Of a stretch of DNA of 64,000 nt, positions 18,689 through 27,335 are shown piece after piece (the stretch's first letter is position 1; every line of letters begins with the position of its first letter). The position numbers were made by a program, and so were the translations under genes. Under the pieces are notes generated by a model. It was not told the origin of the DNA and did no database searches. It was given only the letters and a program-made list of their open reading frames with translations. Source of the stretch: Amycolatopsis antarctica (GTDB lineage Bacteria > Actinomycetota > Actinomycetes > Mycobacteriales > Pseudonocardiaceae); NCBI RefSeq assembly GCF_002262875.1, contig NZ_NKYE01000022.1:1-64000 (forward strand), written 5' to 3'.

Positions 18689-19624
18689 ATGACGAACCAG
18701 CGCAGCACCGCCTGGCCCGCCCTGCGGGTCGCGGACTGGGAGGACACCCGCGACACCCTGCACATGTGGACGCAGATCGTCGGCAAGCTCCGACTCGTCC
18801 ACGCTCCACTGCTCAATCACTGGTGGCAGGTCACCCTCTACCTCAGCCCCCGCGGTCTGACGACCGGAAACGTGCCGTACAGCGACGGTGCCTTCGACAT
18901 CGAGTTCGACTTCGTCGAGCACCAGTTGCGTATCCGCACCAGCGACGGTGCCGGCCGGACGGTCGCGCTGGAACCCAAGACGGTGGCCGAATTCTACGAG
19001 CAGACCATGCGGGCACTGGACGAACTCGGCATCGAGGCGACCATCCAGGACCGGCCGAACGAGGTCGACCCTGCCATCCCGTTCGCCGAGGATCACCAGC
19101 ACGCCTCCTACGATCCGCGGGCCGCGCACCTGTTCTGGCGTCAGCTCCTGCAGGCCGATCGGGTCATCGGCGAGTTCCGCTCGCACTTCGTCGGCAAGGT
19201 CAGCCCGGTGCACTTCTTCTGGGGCGCCATGGATCTGGCCTGCACCCGCTTCTCCGGACGCCCCGCGCCTGAGCATCCCGGCGGGGCACCGAACTGCGGC
19301 GACTGGGTCATGGTGGAGGGCTACTCCCGCGAACTGTCGAGCTGCGGATTCTGGCCGGGCGGCGGAGAGGAAGGCGCGTTCTACGCCTACGCCTATCCCG
19401 AGCCCGAGGGCTTCGCCGACCATCCCGTCGGTCCGGACGGCGCCTACTACAGCGTCGAGAACGGTCAGTTCCTGCTGCCGTACGAAGCTGTGCGCACCGC
19501 GGCCGATCCCGACGCGGCGTTGACCCGGTTCCTGCACGACACCTACGAAGCCGCGGCGCAGCACGGCGGTTGGGATCGCGCGAGCCTCGAGGACGACCCG
19601 GCCCGCTGGAGCGACCGCAGGTAG
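18689..19624 (+). CDS. DUF5996 family protein
   Basis: A soluble 311-residue protein of the DUF5996 family, whose function is unknown. Characteristic features are the opening WPALRVADWEDTRDTLHMW, the NHWWQVTLYLSPRGL segment, and a middle part with HFFWGAMDLACTRFSGR. No signal peptide or membrane helix is present. ATG at 18689 is supported by GGAAGGA at 18674-18680. It stands alone, convergent with the downstream hydrolase gene. The abundant conserved Trp, His and Asp residues look enzyme-like, but no catalytic motif can be named. Confidence 0.85.
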   Translation: MTNQRSTAWPALRVADWEDTRDTLHMWTQIVGKLRLVHAPLLNHWWQVTLYLSPRGLTTGNVPYSDGAFDIEFDFVEHQLRIRTSDGAGRTVALEPKTVAEFYEQTMRALDELGIEATIQDRPNEVDPAIPFAEDHQHASYDPRAAHLFWRQLLQADRVIGEFRSHFVGKVSPVHFFWGAMDLACTRFSGRPAPEHPGGAPNCGDWVMVEGYSRELSSCGFWPGGGEEGAFYAYAYPEPEGFADHPVGPDGAYYSVENGQFLLPYEAVRTAADPDAALTRFLHDTYEAAAQHGGWDRASLEDDPARWSDRR

Positions 19625-19705
19625 CGGCGCGCCCCCGCAACGAGACACGGCCCGCCCGGTCGCGCCGGAACTCCGGCACATCGAGGTACTGCGGTTCGCG
19701 CGGCG

Positions 19706-20491
19706 TCAGCGGACGCCTGCCACGGACTGCTCCCGTGACCGGAGCCAGTCCGCGGTCACCTCAATCAGTTCGCGGGCGTGCCCCGGCGGGCGGAAACCGT
19801 GGTCGGCGCCGGGAACGACGTGGAAGACGGTGTCCGGCCGGTTGTCGGCGGTCGCACGGGCCACGGCACAGGGCACGTGCCGGTCCTGGTCGCCGTGCAC
19901 GATCAGTGCCGGACCGCGCCAGCCGGAGAGGGCTCGCAGCGGGTCGTGCCGGGTGAACTCCTCGAACAACGCCGGGTCCACGTCGAAACCGTCACGGATA
20001 CGCAGGAAACCCCGGCGGGCGAAGCTTTCCGCCGCCCCGCCATACAGTTCCCTGCCGCGTGGCAGGGACGGTTCCAGGAACGTCCGGCGCAGATCGAGCA
20101 CCGGGTTCCACAGCACGAGACCCCGGAGCCGGGGGCCGAGCAGCGGCAGCGACAGCAGCGTCGACACCGCACCGAAACTGGAAGCCACGAGGAACAGCGG
20201 CCCGCTGGTCACGGCGAGTGCGTACCGTGCGGCGGCCAGCAGATCGAGCCGCTCCCCTTCGATCGTCACGCCGCGCGGGGTGCCACCGCTCGCGCCGTGC
20301 CCCCGATAGGAGAACCGCAGCACGGTGACGCCCCGCTCGCCGAGCCGGGCCGCGAGCCGGGGGAAGTGCCCGAGCTCGTCCAGGTCGCCGGTGATGCCGT
20401 GGGCGAGCACGACCGCCGCCCGGCCCTCCGCCCCCTGGTGCAGGCGGGCGTCGAGCCGGATCCCGTCGGCGGCGAGCAGTTCCGGTGTCAT
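19706..20491 (-). CDS. Alpha/beta hydrolase, last gene of the LacI-controlled operon
   Basis: A 261-residue alpha/beta hydrolase. It has LAHGITGD as the oxyanion-type HG motif, VASSFGAVS as the nucleophile elbow (Ser, with Ser in place of the first Gly), Asp in VHGDQDRHVP and His in PGADHGF. This is the layout of carboxylesterases and acyl-aminoacyl-peptidase-like hydrolases. The ATG at 20491 overlaps the stop of the permease gene (ATGA), so it is translationally coupled and is the sixth gene of the operon running down from 27138. In the pathway it would plausibly hydrolyse an ester or amide of the imported substrate (inference). Confidence 0.9.
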   Translation of the reverse strand: MTPELLAADGIRLDARLHQGAEGRAAVVLAHGITGDLDELGHFPRLAARLGERGVTVLRFSYRGHGASGGTPRGVTIEGERLDLLAAARYALAVTSGPLFLVASSFGAVSTLLSLPLLGPRLRGLVLWNPVLDLRRTFLEPSLPRGRELYGGAAESFARRGFLRIRDGFDVDPALFEEFTRHDPLRALSGWRGPALIVHGDQDRHVPCAVARATADNRPDTVFHVVPGADHGFRPPGHARELIEVTADWLRSREQSVAGVR

Positions 20492-21762
20492 GCCAGGAAC
20501 AGCACCGAGGTCAGCACCAGCCCGCCGATCGCCATCACCCAGGTGTACGGCAGCGTGGAGAGCATCACCTTCTCCGGGCGCACCCCGGCGTACTGCGCGC
20601 TCCACACCGTCTGCGTGCTCGTCGGATCGGACACGCACAGCACCTGACCGTAGGACGACATCAGGCCGAGTACCGCGGGCGCCGGGTAGATCCCGCCGGA
20701 GATCAGTACCCCGGCGACCCCGACGCCGAGCCCGTAGACGTTGAGCGGACCCCGATAGAGGCACAGCGGTACCAGTGCGGCGAAGACCAGGACGAACAGC
20801 CAGGGAGCGGACGGGCTGATCGCGGACACGATCGGCGACAGGGCCTCGACCGCACCCGGCAGCTTCACCGCCGAGAGCAGCATGCCGATGGCGATGAACA
20901 GCACGATCGGCGGCGCGGCCACGTCGAACGCCCGGTACAGCGATTTCAGCGCGGTCGCCCCGAAAGCACCGGGCCGGGTGGTGGTGAGCAGCGCGTAGAC
21001 CACCCCCGCCAGCAGCGAGGGCACGATCGGCACCTCGAACCCGAGTGCCAGCACGATCGGCAGCAACGGTGCCACCAGCGCGTACCACGGCGCGTCCCCC
21101 CGGCGTACCCGCGCCTTCCGCGGCGCCCGCACGGACCAGGCGTGCCGGACACCCTTGCGGCGCAGTTCCACGACGATGTAGACGATCCCGATCAGCAGCG
21201 CGATCGGGAAGATCTTGAGCTGGAACGAGCGCACCTCCTCCAGCGGCAGTCCCACCGCGTCGGAGAGGAACTGCCAGCCGATCAGCTCCAGCGGCAGGCC
21301 CGCCGCGAGTCCCATCAGGACGGTCCCACCCGCGACCACCGCCGGTATCCCGACCGCGATCATCGCCGGGATCCCGACGACACCGGCCAGCATGGCCGCG
21401 GCCGCCGAGCCGGTGATGCTGCCACAGAGGATCGACACGGCGAACACGCCGAGCGCGACCACGGTCGGCCGTTCCCCGCCGAACTCGACGATCTTGCGCA
21501 CGATCGTCGCGGCGATCCCGGTGTCCTCCATCAGCGTCCCGAGCCAGGAACCGAGCAGCACCGCGATCATGGTGGCGGCGAGCATCGGCGCCCCGGTCTG
21601 CAGCACCGCCTCGGCGACGCTGTCCTCACCACCGAACGGGGGAGCGCCCGCGCACAACGCGATCGCGATCGCCATGAAGCCCAGTGCGAACGCGGTGGGC
21701 AGGATCCTGGTCAGCATCAGGATCACCCCGATGGCCATGACGGCGAGAATGAGCACGCCCAT
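20488..21762 (-). CDS. Polytopic membrane permease of the ion-transporter (GntP/CitMHS-like) type
   Basis: Integral membrane protein of 424 residues with about 11-12 hydrophobic helices and two similar halves. Glycine-rich re-entrant regions appear as SITGSAAAAMLAG in the first half and CVSDPTSTQTVWSAQY in the second. This resembles carboxylate:proton or sodium symporters of the ion-transporter superfamily. The exact subfamily cannot be fixed by eye. It lies 3 bases after the HEIAH-protein gene and overlaps the hydrolase gene by 4, inside the LacI-controlled operon, so it is the likely uptake (or exchange) system for the operon's substrate. A charged loop near residues 205-225 separates the halves. 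Confidence 0.85.
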   Translation of the reverse strand: MGVLILAVMAIGVILMLTRILPTAFALGFMAIAIALCAGAPPFGGEDSVAEAVLQTGAPMLAATMIAVLLGSWLGTLMEDTGIAATIVRKIVEFGGERPTVVALGVFAVSILCGSITGSAAAAMLAGVVGIPAMIAVGIPAVVAGGTVLMGLAAGLPLELIGWQFLSDAVGLPLEEVRSFQLKIFPIALLIGIVYIVVELRRKGVRHAWSVRAPRKARVRRGDAPWYALVAPLLPIVLALGFEVPIVPSLLAGVVYALLTTTRPGAFGATALKSLYRAFDVAAPPIVLFIAIGMLLSAVKLPGAVEALSPIVSAISPSAPWLFVLVFAALVPLCLYRGPLNVYGLGVGVAGVLISGGIYPAPAVLGLMSSYGQVLCVSDPTSTQTVWSAQYAGVRPEKVMLSTLPYTWVMAIGGLVLTSVLFLA

Positions 21763-21765
21763 GGG

Positions 21766-22314
21766 TCAACCTCCGAACGTGTGCTGGGCAAGCACCGTGG
21801 TGAGCAGCAGTGGACTGCGCTCGAGCCCGGTGCGCAGGTGGGCGAAACGGTGCGCCGCGATCTCCTCGGCGCCGGTGACGTGCCCGCGGATCCGCCACCG
21901 GCCGATCCGTGCCGTGGTGTGGCCGAGCCGCCGGGCGAGTTCGCGCCCGGTGCCGCCGTGCATCCGGTGATGGGCGATCTCGTGTGCGACGGCGGTGGCG
22001 CGTAGTTCCGCCCGGGTGACCGTGCAGCCCGCGCGGGCCAGTACCTCGGTCGCCCGGGAGATTCCGGCCGGGTGAACGAGAATCATCCGCCGGCGGGTGT
22101 CGTACTCGGCGAGGATCAGCACGTCCGCACGCACACCGTCCGGCCGGTCGACGGTCTCCGGTGCCGGGCCGGGGTCGGGCGTGGCCGCCAGTTCGTCGCC
22201 GAACGCCAGCGCGATCCGCGCCCAGTCGCGCAGCCGCTCCTCTGGCCGGTTCTCGTGCGTCGGGGTGGCCCGCAGCAGTTCGACCGCGAGGTCCTCGTCG
22301 GTGGCGGTGCTCAT
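21766..22314 (-). CDS. Uncharacterised protein with a HEIAH zinc-binding motif
   Basis: A 182-residue soluble protein without signal peptide or membrane helix. The one recognisable signature is AHEIAHHRMHG, a HExxH motif as in zinc metallopeptidases, in the middle of an alpha-helical C-terminal half. No further zinc ligand or family can be assigned. Its ATG at 22314 overlaps the stop of the HyuA-like gene (ATGA), and it is followed after 3 bases by the permease gene, so it is an integral part of the operon. It could be a metallohydrolase or a processing factor for a partner enzyme. Both are inference. Confidence 0.75.
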   Translation of the reverse strand: MSTATDEDLAVELLRATPTHENRPEERLRDWARIALAFGDELAATPDPGPAPETVDRPDGVRADVLILAEYDTRRRMILVHPAGISRATEVLARAGCTVTRAELRATAVAHEIAHHRMHGGTGRELARRLGHTTARIGRWRIRGHVTGAEEIAAHRFAHLRTGLERSPLLLTTVLAQHTFGG

Positions 22315-24452
22315 CGGGCCTCCAGGATCGCCACGACGGGCTCGTCCGCGGGACGGCTGCCCGTCTCGGTCCGGATCAGCGCGAGCAACTGCCCGGGATC
22401 GAGAACCCCGGACAGGTCGGCGATCTTCGTGCCGACCAGCAGGCGGACGGCCGGGGCGCGCGAGCCGCCGTCACCGAAGCTCGTGCGTTCGTCGACCGCC
22501 GCGGCCAGTTCCGTGGCGGCCGTGCCCGCGGTGACGCCGCGGACCACCGCGTCCGGGCTGTGCACCCGGATCACCCCGTCGTCGTCGATCACCCGCAGCC
22601 GCAGTCTCGGTGGTTTCAGCCTGCCGAGTCCGCGCCCTCGCACGTGGGCACCCAGCACGCGGTGGTGTGCCGTCCTGGCGAGTTCGGTCACCTCACCGGC
22701 ATCGACTCCCAGCGAGCGGGCCACCTCGGCGTCCAGCTCGGCGCGTTCCGCCCTCGCCGACCGGTCCCTGGTGCGCAGTTCGGTGGAGCCCGTCGCGATC
22801 GCCCGGATCAGGTTGCGCTGCGGATCGACCGTGACGTCGACCTCGACCCCGGCCGGATCGGCTCCCTGCGCGACGACCGCGTTCTCCGCCTCGGCGCGGA
22901 TCGCCAGTACGTCCGTGTGCGAGGGGCTGGGCACGATGCGTTCCACCGACTCGCGGACCAGCGCGAGCGCCGCCCCGAGCGGACTGATCACCTCGCTGTG
23001 CGCGGCGATCCTCCAGTCCAGAGTGGACGATTCGCCCAGGTACGGCGTGACGGCCGCCGCTCCACCGCCGCCACCGACCAGTGTCAGGGTGTCCCGCTCC
23101 AGACGGTAGGCATCGGTCAACTGGTCCACCACGGCCCGTACCGGGCGGACGGCGTGGTCGAGCACCAGCCGTGCGGCGTCCACTATGGACAGACCTAGGG
23201 TGCGCGCCAGTGGGGCCAGTGCCGCTTTCGCCGCCTCGGGGTCGCTGTGCGCGTAACTGTCACGGGGAACGACCCCGGCGGCGTTGGCCGCGCAGGTCAC
23301 CGTGATCGCGTACCGGTTGCCGTCGCGGGCACGCAGCGCGACGTAGTCGGCCGGGTCGTCCGGCCTCGGGGCGACACTGACCAGTTCCGCACCATCCAAA
23401 GCGGACGGATCGGCGAAACACGCGTAGGACAGCCCGGCGATATGGGCGCTGCGCGGGCCGACCCCGGTGACCGAGGCACCGCCGAGCCGGATCAGCGAAC
23501 CACCACCGATACCGACCGTGCGGATATCCAGCGACGGCAGGTAGGTTTCACGTCCGGCGAGCCGGGCGTGCCGGACTTGCACCCGCCCGCGCCGGATCAC
23601 GCTGATGTCGGTCGAGGTTCCGCCGGTCTCCAGGAAGACGCCCTCACTGAGCTTCTCGCCCATCAGCGCTCCGGCGACCCCGGCCGCCGGGCCGGAGAGC
23701 GCGGTCAGCAGCGGCCGTGCGCGCATCTCGGGCAGCGCCATCACGCCGCCGTCACCACGCATGACCATCAGTGGGGCGGTGATTCCGGCGGCGGTCACGC
23801 TGCGCTCCACCAGATCGGCGGTCTCCACCATGCGCGGCATGATCGCCGCGTTGAGCGCCGCCGTCCGCGCGCGTTTGGCCAGGCCGTAGAGCCCGGTGAT
23901 CTCGTGCGTCGCGGTGGCGAGCAGTCCCTGTGCCCTGGCCTCCGCGACGACGGCGCGTTCACCGAGCGGATCGTCCACACTGAACGGCTCCACCGCCGCG
24001 ACCACGGCCGCGCCCTCGGCCTGCAGCCGGTCGACCGCCTCCTTGACCGCGACCGCGTCCCCAGGATCGCGCACCGCCGCGTACCTGATCGGCAGGGTGC
24101 GTCCCGGCGCGAGCTCCAGCTTGCCGAGCGCGCGCAGCCTGCGCGTGGCGAAGGCGTCGAACCCACTGCCGATTCCGGCGATCCCGACCACGGCCACGTC
24201 GCCTTCGAGCAGTGCGTTCGTGGCCTGCGTGGTGCCGTGCGCGAGGAAGGAGACGTCGTCGGCGCCGATTCCGGCGTCCGCGCGCAGTTTCTCCAGTGCC
24301 AGCAGGATTCCGTTGGCCACCCCGTCGGCGTGATCGTGGCTGGTCGGCACCTTCGCCTTGGCGAGCAGCTCGAACGTCCGCGCGTCCACCGCCACCGCGT
24401 CGGTGAAGGTACCGCCCACGTCGATGCCGATCCGTACTCGTTTTTGCGCCAT
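22311..24452 (-). CDS. Hydantoinase/oxoprolinase A-family (HyuA-like) protein
   Basis: A 713-residue member of the ATP-dependent hydantoinase/5-oxoprolinase A family, with an actin-like ATPase fold. N-terminal IGIDVGGTFTDAV (about 8-20) and AHGTTQATNALLEGD are the HydantA_N signature. The middle ETGGTSTDISVI and VGIGGGSLI are the catalytic-core motifs. The family opens cyclic amides (hydantoins, oxoproline, N-methylhydantoin) or carboxylates ketones with ATP. It normally works with a HyuB subunit, and no hyuB gene is in this operon or window. ATG at 24452 follows AAAGG; the open frame upstream is not family-like. Gene spacing (20 bases after the FAD oxidoreductase, 4-base overlap downstream) fits one transcript. 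Confidence 0.93.
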   Translation of the reverse strand: MAQKRVRIGIDVGGTFTDAVAVDARTFELLAKAKVPTSHDHADGVANGILLALEKLRADAGIGADDVSFLAHGTTQATNALLEGDVAVVGIAGIGSGFDAFATRRLRALGKLELAPGRTLPIRYAAVRDPGDAVAVKEAVDRLQAEGAAVVAAVEPFSVDDPLGERAVVAEARAQGLLATATHEITGLYGLAKRARTAALNAAIMPRMVETADLVERSVTAAGITAPLMVMRGDGGVMALPEMRARPLLTALSGPAAGVAGALMGEKLSEGVFLETGGTSTDISVIRRGRVQVRHARLAGRETYLPSLDIRTVGIGGGSLIRLGGASVTGVGPRSAHIAGLSYACFADPSALDGAELVSVAPRPDDPADYVALRARDGNRYAITVTCAANAAGVVPRDSYAHSDPEAAKAALAPLARTLGLSIVDAARLVLDHAVRPVRAVVDQLTDAYRLERDTLTLVGGGGGAAAVTPYLGESSTLDWRIAAHSEVISPLGAALALVRESVERIVPSPSHTDVLAIRAEAENAVVAQGADPAGVEVDVTVDPQRNLIRAIATGSTELRTRDRSARAERAELDAEVARSLGVDAGEVTELARTAHHRVLGAHVRGRGLGRLKPPRLRLRVIDDDGVIRVHSPDAVVRGVTAGTAATELAAAVDERTSFGDGGSRAPAVRLLVGTKIADLSGVLDPGQLLALIRTETGSRPADEPVVAILEAR

Positions 24453-24472
24453 TGCAAAACCTTTCGGACTGC

Positions 24473-26110
24473 TCAGTAGCCCTGCACTTCGGGCCAGTGC
24501 CGTTCGACCCCCGCTTGGTCGAGTTCGGCGGCGAACTCGTCGAAGAGCTTCTCCTCGGCACGCACCGCCTGCGGGGTGACCCCGCGCCGCAGCGCGAACC
24601 CGGCCAGCAGGCCGGCCACCTCGCCGATGTTCCACTCCACCGGATGCAGCCGGAAGCAGCCGTTCGTCAGGTGGGTCGTACCGACGTTCTTGGCCGAGGG
24701 CAACAGGTTCGTAACCCGCACCGGCAACAGGGCGCCGAGCGGGATCTCGAACGGAACGCTCGCCACGTCGATGTAGCGGTCACCCGAGGTGGACGGATGC
24801 AGGTCGATCCGGTAACTGCCGACACCGACCGAATCGGGCCGAGACACCCGGCCGCGTACGCCGAGAATCTCGGCCGACACAGCGTGTTCGGTGACGGTGG
24901 TGACGGCCCGGATCCGCCGGGATTCCCTGACGTAGGCGGATTTCGCCAGCCCGTCCCGGGTGCCGGTGACGTCGGGGCGGAGCCTGAGCCCGGGGAAACC
25001 GGTGCCGCCGTCGGGTCGCGGGGCCTCGGTCTGCAGCCAGTAGAGCACCGACAGGGAGAGCTGCTTCGCCTCGTAGTGCGCGCGTTCCACGTCGGCGGGG
25101 CCGGTCCTGCCCTCGATCTCCAGCGCGGGCCGCAACCAGTAGTCGTTGAGCGGCCAGTTCACCAGGGTGATGTCGGAGTCGAAGGCGCCGGGCTCGTGCA
25201 GGCCGCGGGCCAGGATGCGGCGGAACCCCCACAGTTCCTTGTCGCCCGCGTCCGCGCTCTGGTCGGCGCTGACGTCGAGCGGGTCGGTGTCCGGGTTGGG
25301 CACGAAGGTCCGTTCGACGGGTTCCAGCGTGCGCGGGTCCGGTGCCAGGAAACCGAGCAGCGGCCCCGGCCAGAACTCCGGTGTGTACTCCCGCCAGAAC
25401 TCGTACATCGCCGGTCGCTCGATGACGTGGTTCTCGCCCTCGTGGTGGGACAGTGCGAAGCAGTAGGTGATTCCCTGCAGATTGACCGGATCGGCCTCCT
25501 CGGGGGCGTGCGGCTCCGCGTGCTCGGCGCGGGACTCGGCGCCCACGACGTACTCGACCCCGGCCATCGGTAGCAGGTCGCCGTTCTCGGTGGCGTCGAG
25601 CACGTATTCGGCGCGCACCAGGACGTTCTCGCCGTCCGGGCCGGAGAGGGTGACCGACTCGACCCGGTCTCCCTTCGCCGACGCGCCGACCGGCCGGTGC
25701 TCCAGCAGCAGGGTGATCCGGCCCGCGCTGATCTGCGGCGCGAGAAGTTCCCGCAGCACCGCGAGCGCGACCCTGGGTTCGTGGCACAGCTTGCTGACGC
25801 GTCCGGCGCCCGGGTTCAGTTCCGGCAACCGCAGTGCGCCCGCCCGCAGCGGGTAGTTGCGGCGGTAGTAGTCGCGGATCCGCTCGCGCAGCTCGCGATA
25901 CGTGCGGGTGCCGCCGAAGCGCTCGATCCACGGATTCTCGTCCGGCGGCACCGCCTGCGCGGTGAGCTGACCGCCGATCCAGTCGGTCTCCTCGGTGAGC
26001 ACGACGCGGTGTCCCGCGCGGGCCGCCGCGAGCGCCGCGGCGACACCGCCGAGTCCGCCGCCCGCGACCAGGATCTCCGTGTCCAGTTCCGTCTTGCCCA
26101 ATGTCGTCAT
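24473..26110 (-). CDS. FAD-dependent oxidoreductase (FAD_oxidored family)
   Basis: A 545-residue flavoprotein. The N-terminal dinucleotide-binding motif is VAGGGLGGVAAALAAARAG, followed by TEETDWIGGQL, the signature of the FAD_oxidored (PF12831-type) family. YVLDATENGDLLP and a C-terminal GTTHLTNGCFRLHPVEWNIGE complete the FAD site. No signal peptide is present, so it is cytoplasmic. The reaction is unknown: relatives are annotated only as oxidoreductases and often sit in sugar or polymer utilisation clusters. Its ATG at 26110 overlaps the LacI stop by four bases. It is the first metabolic gene of the operon, so an oxidation probably starts or conditions the pathway (inference). Confidence 0.92.
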   Translation of the reverse strand: MTTLGKTELDTEILVAGGGLGGVAAALAAARAGHRVVLTEETDWIGGQLTAQAVPPDENPWIERFGGTRTYRELRERIRDYYRRNYPLRAGALRLPELNPGAGRVSKLCHEPRVALAVLRELLAPQISAGRITLLLEHRPVGASAKGDRVESVTLSGPDGENVLVRAEYVLDATENGDLLPMAGVEYVVGAESRAEHAEPHAPEEADPVNLQGITYCFALSHHEGENHVIERPAMYEFWREYTPEFWPGPLLGFLAPDPRTLEPVERTFVPNPDTDPLDVSADQSADAGDKELWGFRRILARGLHEPGAFDSDITLVNWPLNDYWLRPALEIEGRTGPADVERAHYEAKQLSLSVLYWLQTEAPRPDGGTGFPGLRLRPDVTGTRDGLAKSAYVRESRRIRAVTTVTEHAVSAEILGVRGRVSRPDSVGVGSYRIDLHPSTSGDRYIDVASVPFEIPLGALLPVRVTNLLPSAKNVGTTHLTNGCFRLHPVEWNIGEVAGLLAGFALRRGVTPQAVRAEEKLFDEFAAELDQAGVERHWPEVQGY

Positions 26111-27138
26111 ACGTCCTGATTCCGTCGGATTGTGTCCCCCGCGACGGGTGCGCAGGGCAAGAGCCGGTGCAGCTCGGGTGCCGCCCGGCGGTCCGGGCCG
26201 ACCAGTGCGTCGAGCAGGCGGACCGCACCGCGGCCCATCTCACGCCGTGGTACCTCGAACCCGCTGACCACCGGCCCGGGTACGCCCGCCGGCGGGCGGC
26301 CGAGAACGGCGAGCGACAGATCCCCTGGCGCCGACATCCCGGCGGCGGCGAGCGCGCCGGTCACGGCGTGGAAGACCGCGCCGGTGTCGGTCTCCTCGAC
26401 GACCACCGCGGTGACGCCCTCGGCGGCCCAGCGTCCGAGGTCGGGCAGGCCCGCACCGTCGAACCGGTCCACCCGGACGTCCAGCCGGTGCGCGGCGGCA
26501 CCGGCGAGCACACCCTGTTCGCGGTCCCTGGACGAGGGCGCGTCGTCGTCCTCGCGCAGGTACCGGATCGTGGTGTGCCCGGCGTCGGCCAGCCTGCCGA
26601 TCAGCTCGGCGGACGCGGAGACGTAGTCGGCGCCGACGTACGGGATGGTCCCGCCCAGCTCCTCGCGCCGTCCTATGTAGACGACCGGGAAGCCGCTGGC
26701 GACCAGTTCGCGAATCGGTTCGTCCGGCACGTGCCTGCCGAGGAAGAGGCAGCCGTCGGCGAGCCTGGTGCGGTGTATCCGGGTGTGGTCGTGCGTCCGA
26801 GTGCCCGCGCTGGACCCGGTGAACAGGATGAGGTCCTGGCCGAGTTCGGCGGCTTCCTCCTCGACGCCGACCAGGATCGGGTAGTACGAGTCGGCGACGT
26901 CGGTCGGGAAGGTCGCGGTGAAGGTGTAGAGCCCGAGCAGGTTGTTCCGCGAGGAGGCGAGCCTGGTGGCCACCGGATCCGGGACGTAGCCCAGTTCCTC
27001 GGCCGCGGCGAGCACCCTCCGGCGGGTGTCCTCGGCCAGCCGCACACCCGCGCGGTTACCCCCGAGCACCACCGAGACGGTCGCCTGGGACACCCCGGAC
27101 ATCCGGGCGATGTCGGCCTGGCGTGGTCCCCGTGCCAT
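26107..27138 (-). CDS. LacI-family transcriptional regulator
   Basis: A 343-residue LacI/GalR regulator. The N-terminal helix-turn-helix reads RQADIARMSGVSQATVSVVL, with the hinge helix near AEELGYVPDPVATRLA, followed by a periplasmic-binding-protein-like effector domain. ATG at 27138 is preferred to the GTG at 27144 because AAGGGAG ends 5 bases before the ATG. It is the first gene of its operon, overlapping the FAD oxidoreductase gene by four bases, so it is probably autoregulated. Two matching palindromes lie upstream at 27167-27180 and 27255-27268, the second in front of the divergent secreted protein gene. The effector is unknown, presumably a sugar or an intermediate of the pathway. Confidence 0.95.
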   Translation of the reverse strand: MARGPRQADIARMSGVSQATVSVVLGGNRAGVRLAEDTRRRVLAAAEELGYVPDPVATRLASSRNNLLGLYTFTATFPTDVADSYYPILVGVEEEAAELGQDLILFTGSSAGTRTHDHTRIHRTRLADGCLFLGRHVPDEPIRELVASGFPVVYIGRREELGGTIPYVGADYVSASAELIGRLADAGHTTIRYLREDDDAPSSRDREQGVLAGAAAHRLDVRVDRFDGAGLPDLGRWAAEGVTAVVVEETDTGAVFHAVTGALAAAGMSAPGDLSLAVLGRPPAGVPGPVVSGFEVPRREMGRGAVRLLDALVGPDRRAAPELHRLLPCAPVAGDTIRRNQDV

Positions 27139-27166
27139 CGACACTCCCTTCGGCTACCGCGTTGAG

Positions 27167-27180
27167 CTAATGCGAATTAG
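27167..27180. promoter_or_regulatory. Predicted LacI operator 1
   Basis: CTAATGCGAATTAG, with CTAAT and ATTAG inverted around a central CG, the classic shape of LacI-family operators. It lies 29 bases upstream of the LacI start codon and shares the pattern CTAATNCGNATTAG with the site at 27255-27268. Confidence 0.8.
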
Positions 27181-27254
27181 CGACAGCCTGAATCGCTCGA
27201 AGGTGTGCGTCAACGTTTCTGTCCGAATCGGCCAGAAATCGATCAGTGGCTGCA

Positions 27255-27268
27255 CTAATACGTATTAG
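27255..27268. promoter_or_regulatory. Predicted LacI operator 2
   Basis: CTAATACGTATTAG is a perfect 14-base palindrome 67 bases upstream of the start of the secreted beta-propeller gene. It lies 88 bases, about eight helical turns, from operator 1, a spacing that would allow looping over both divergent promoters. Confidence 0.85.
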
Positions 27269-27335
27269 CACGTTGACCGGTGTCGAAGCCTGTGCTTACC
27301 GTCGTTTGAGCCACTTCAGCGACGAAGGAGCCGCC

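Noticed and set aside
19664..19677. GCCGGA/TCCGGC hairpin between convergent genes
   Set aside because: The two-base loop and 6-bp stem are too small for a credible terminator.
20492..21088. N-terminal extension of the hydrolase gene into the permease gene
   Set aside because: The extension lies antiphase inside a clear membrane protein gene. The ATG at 20491 gives the family-like start and the coupled overlap.
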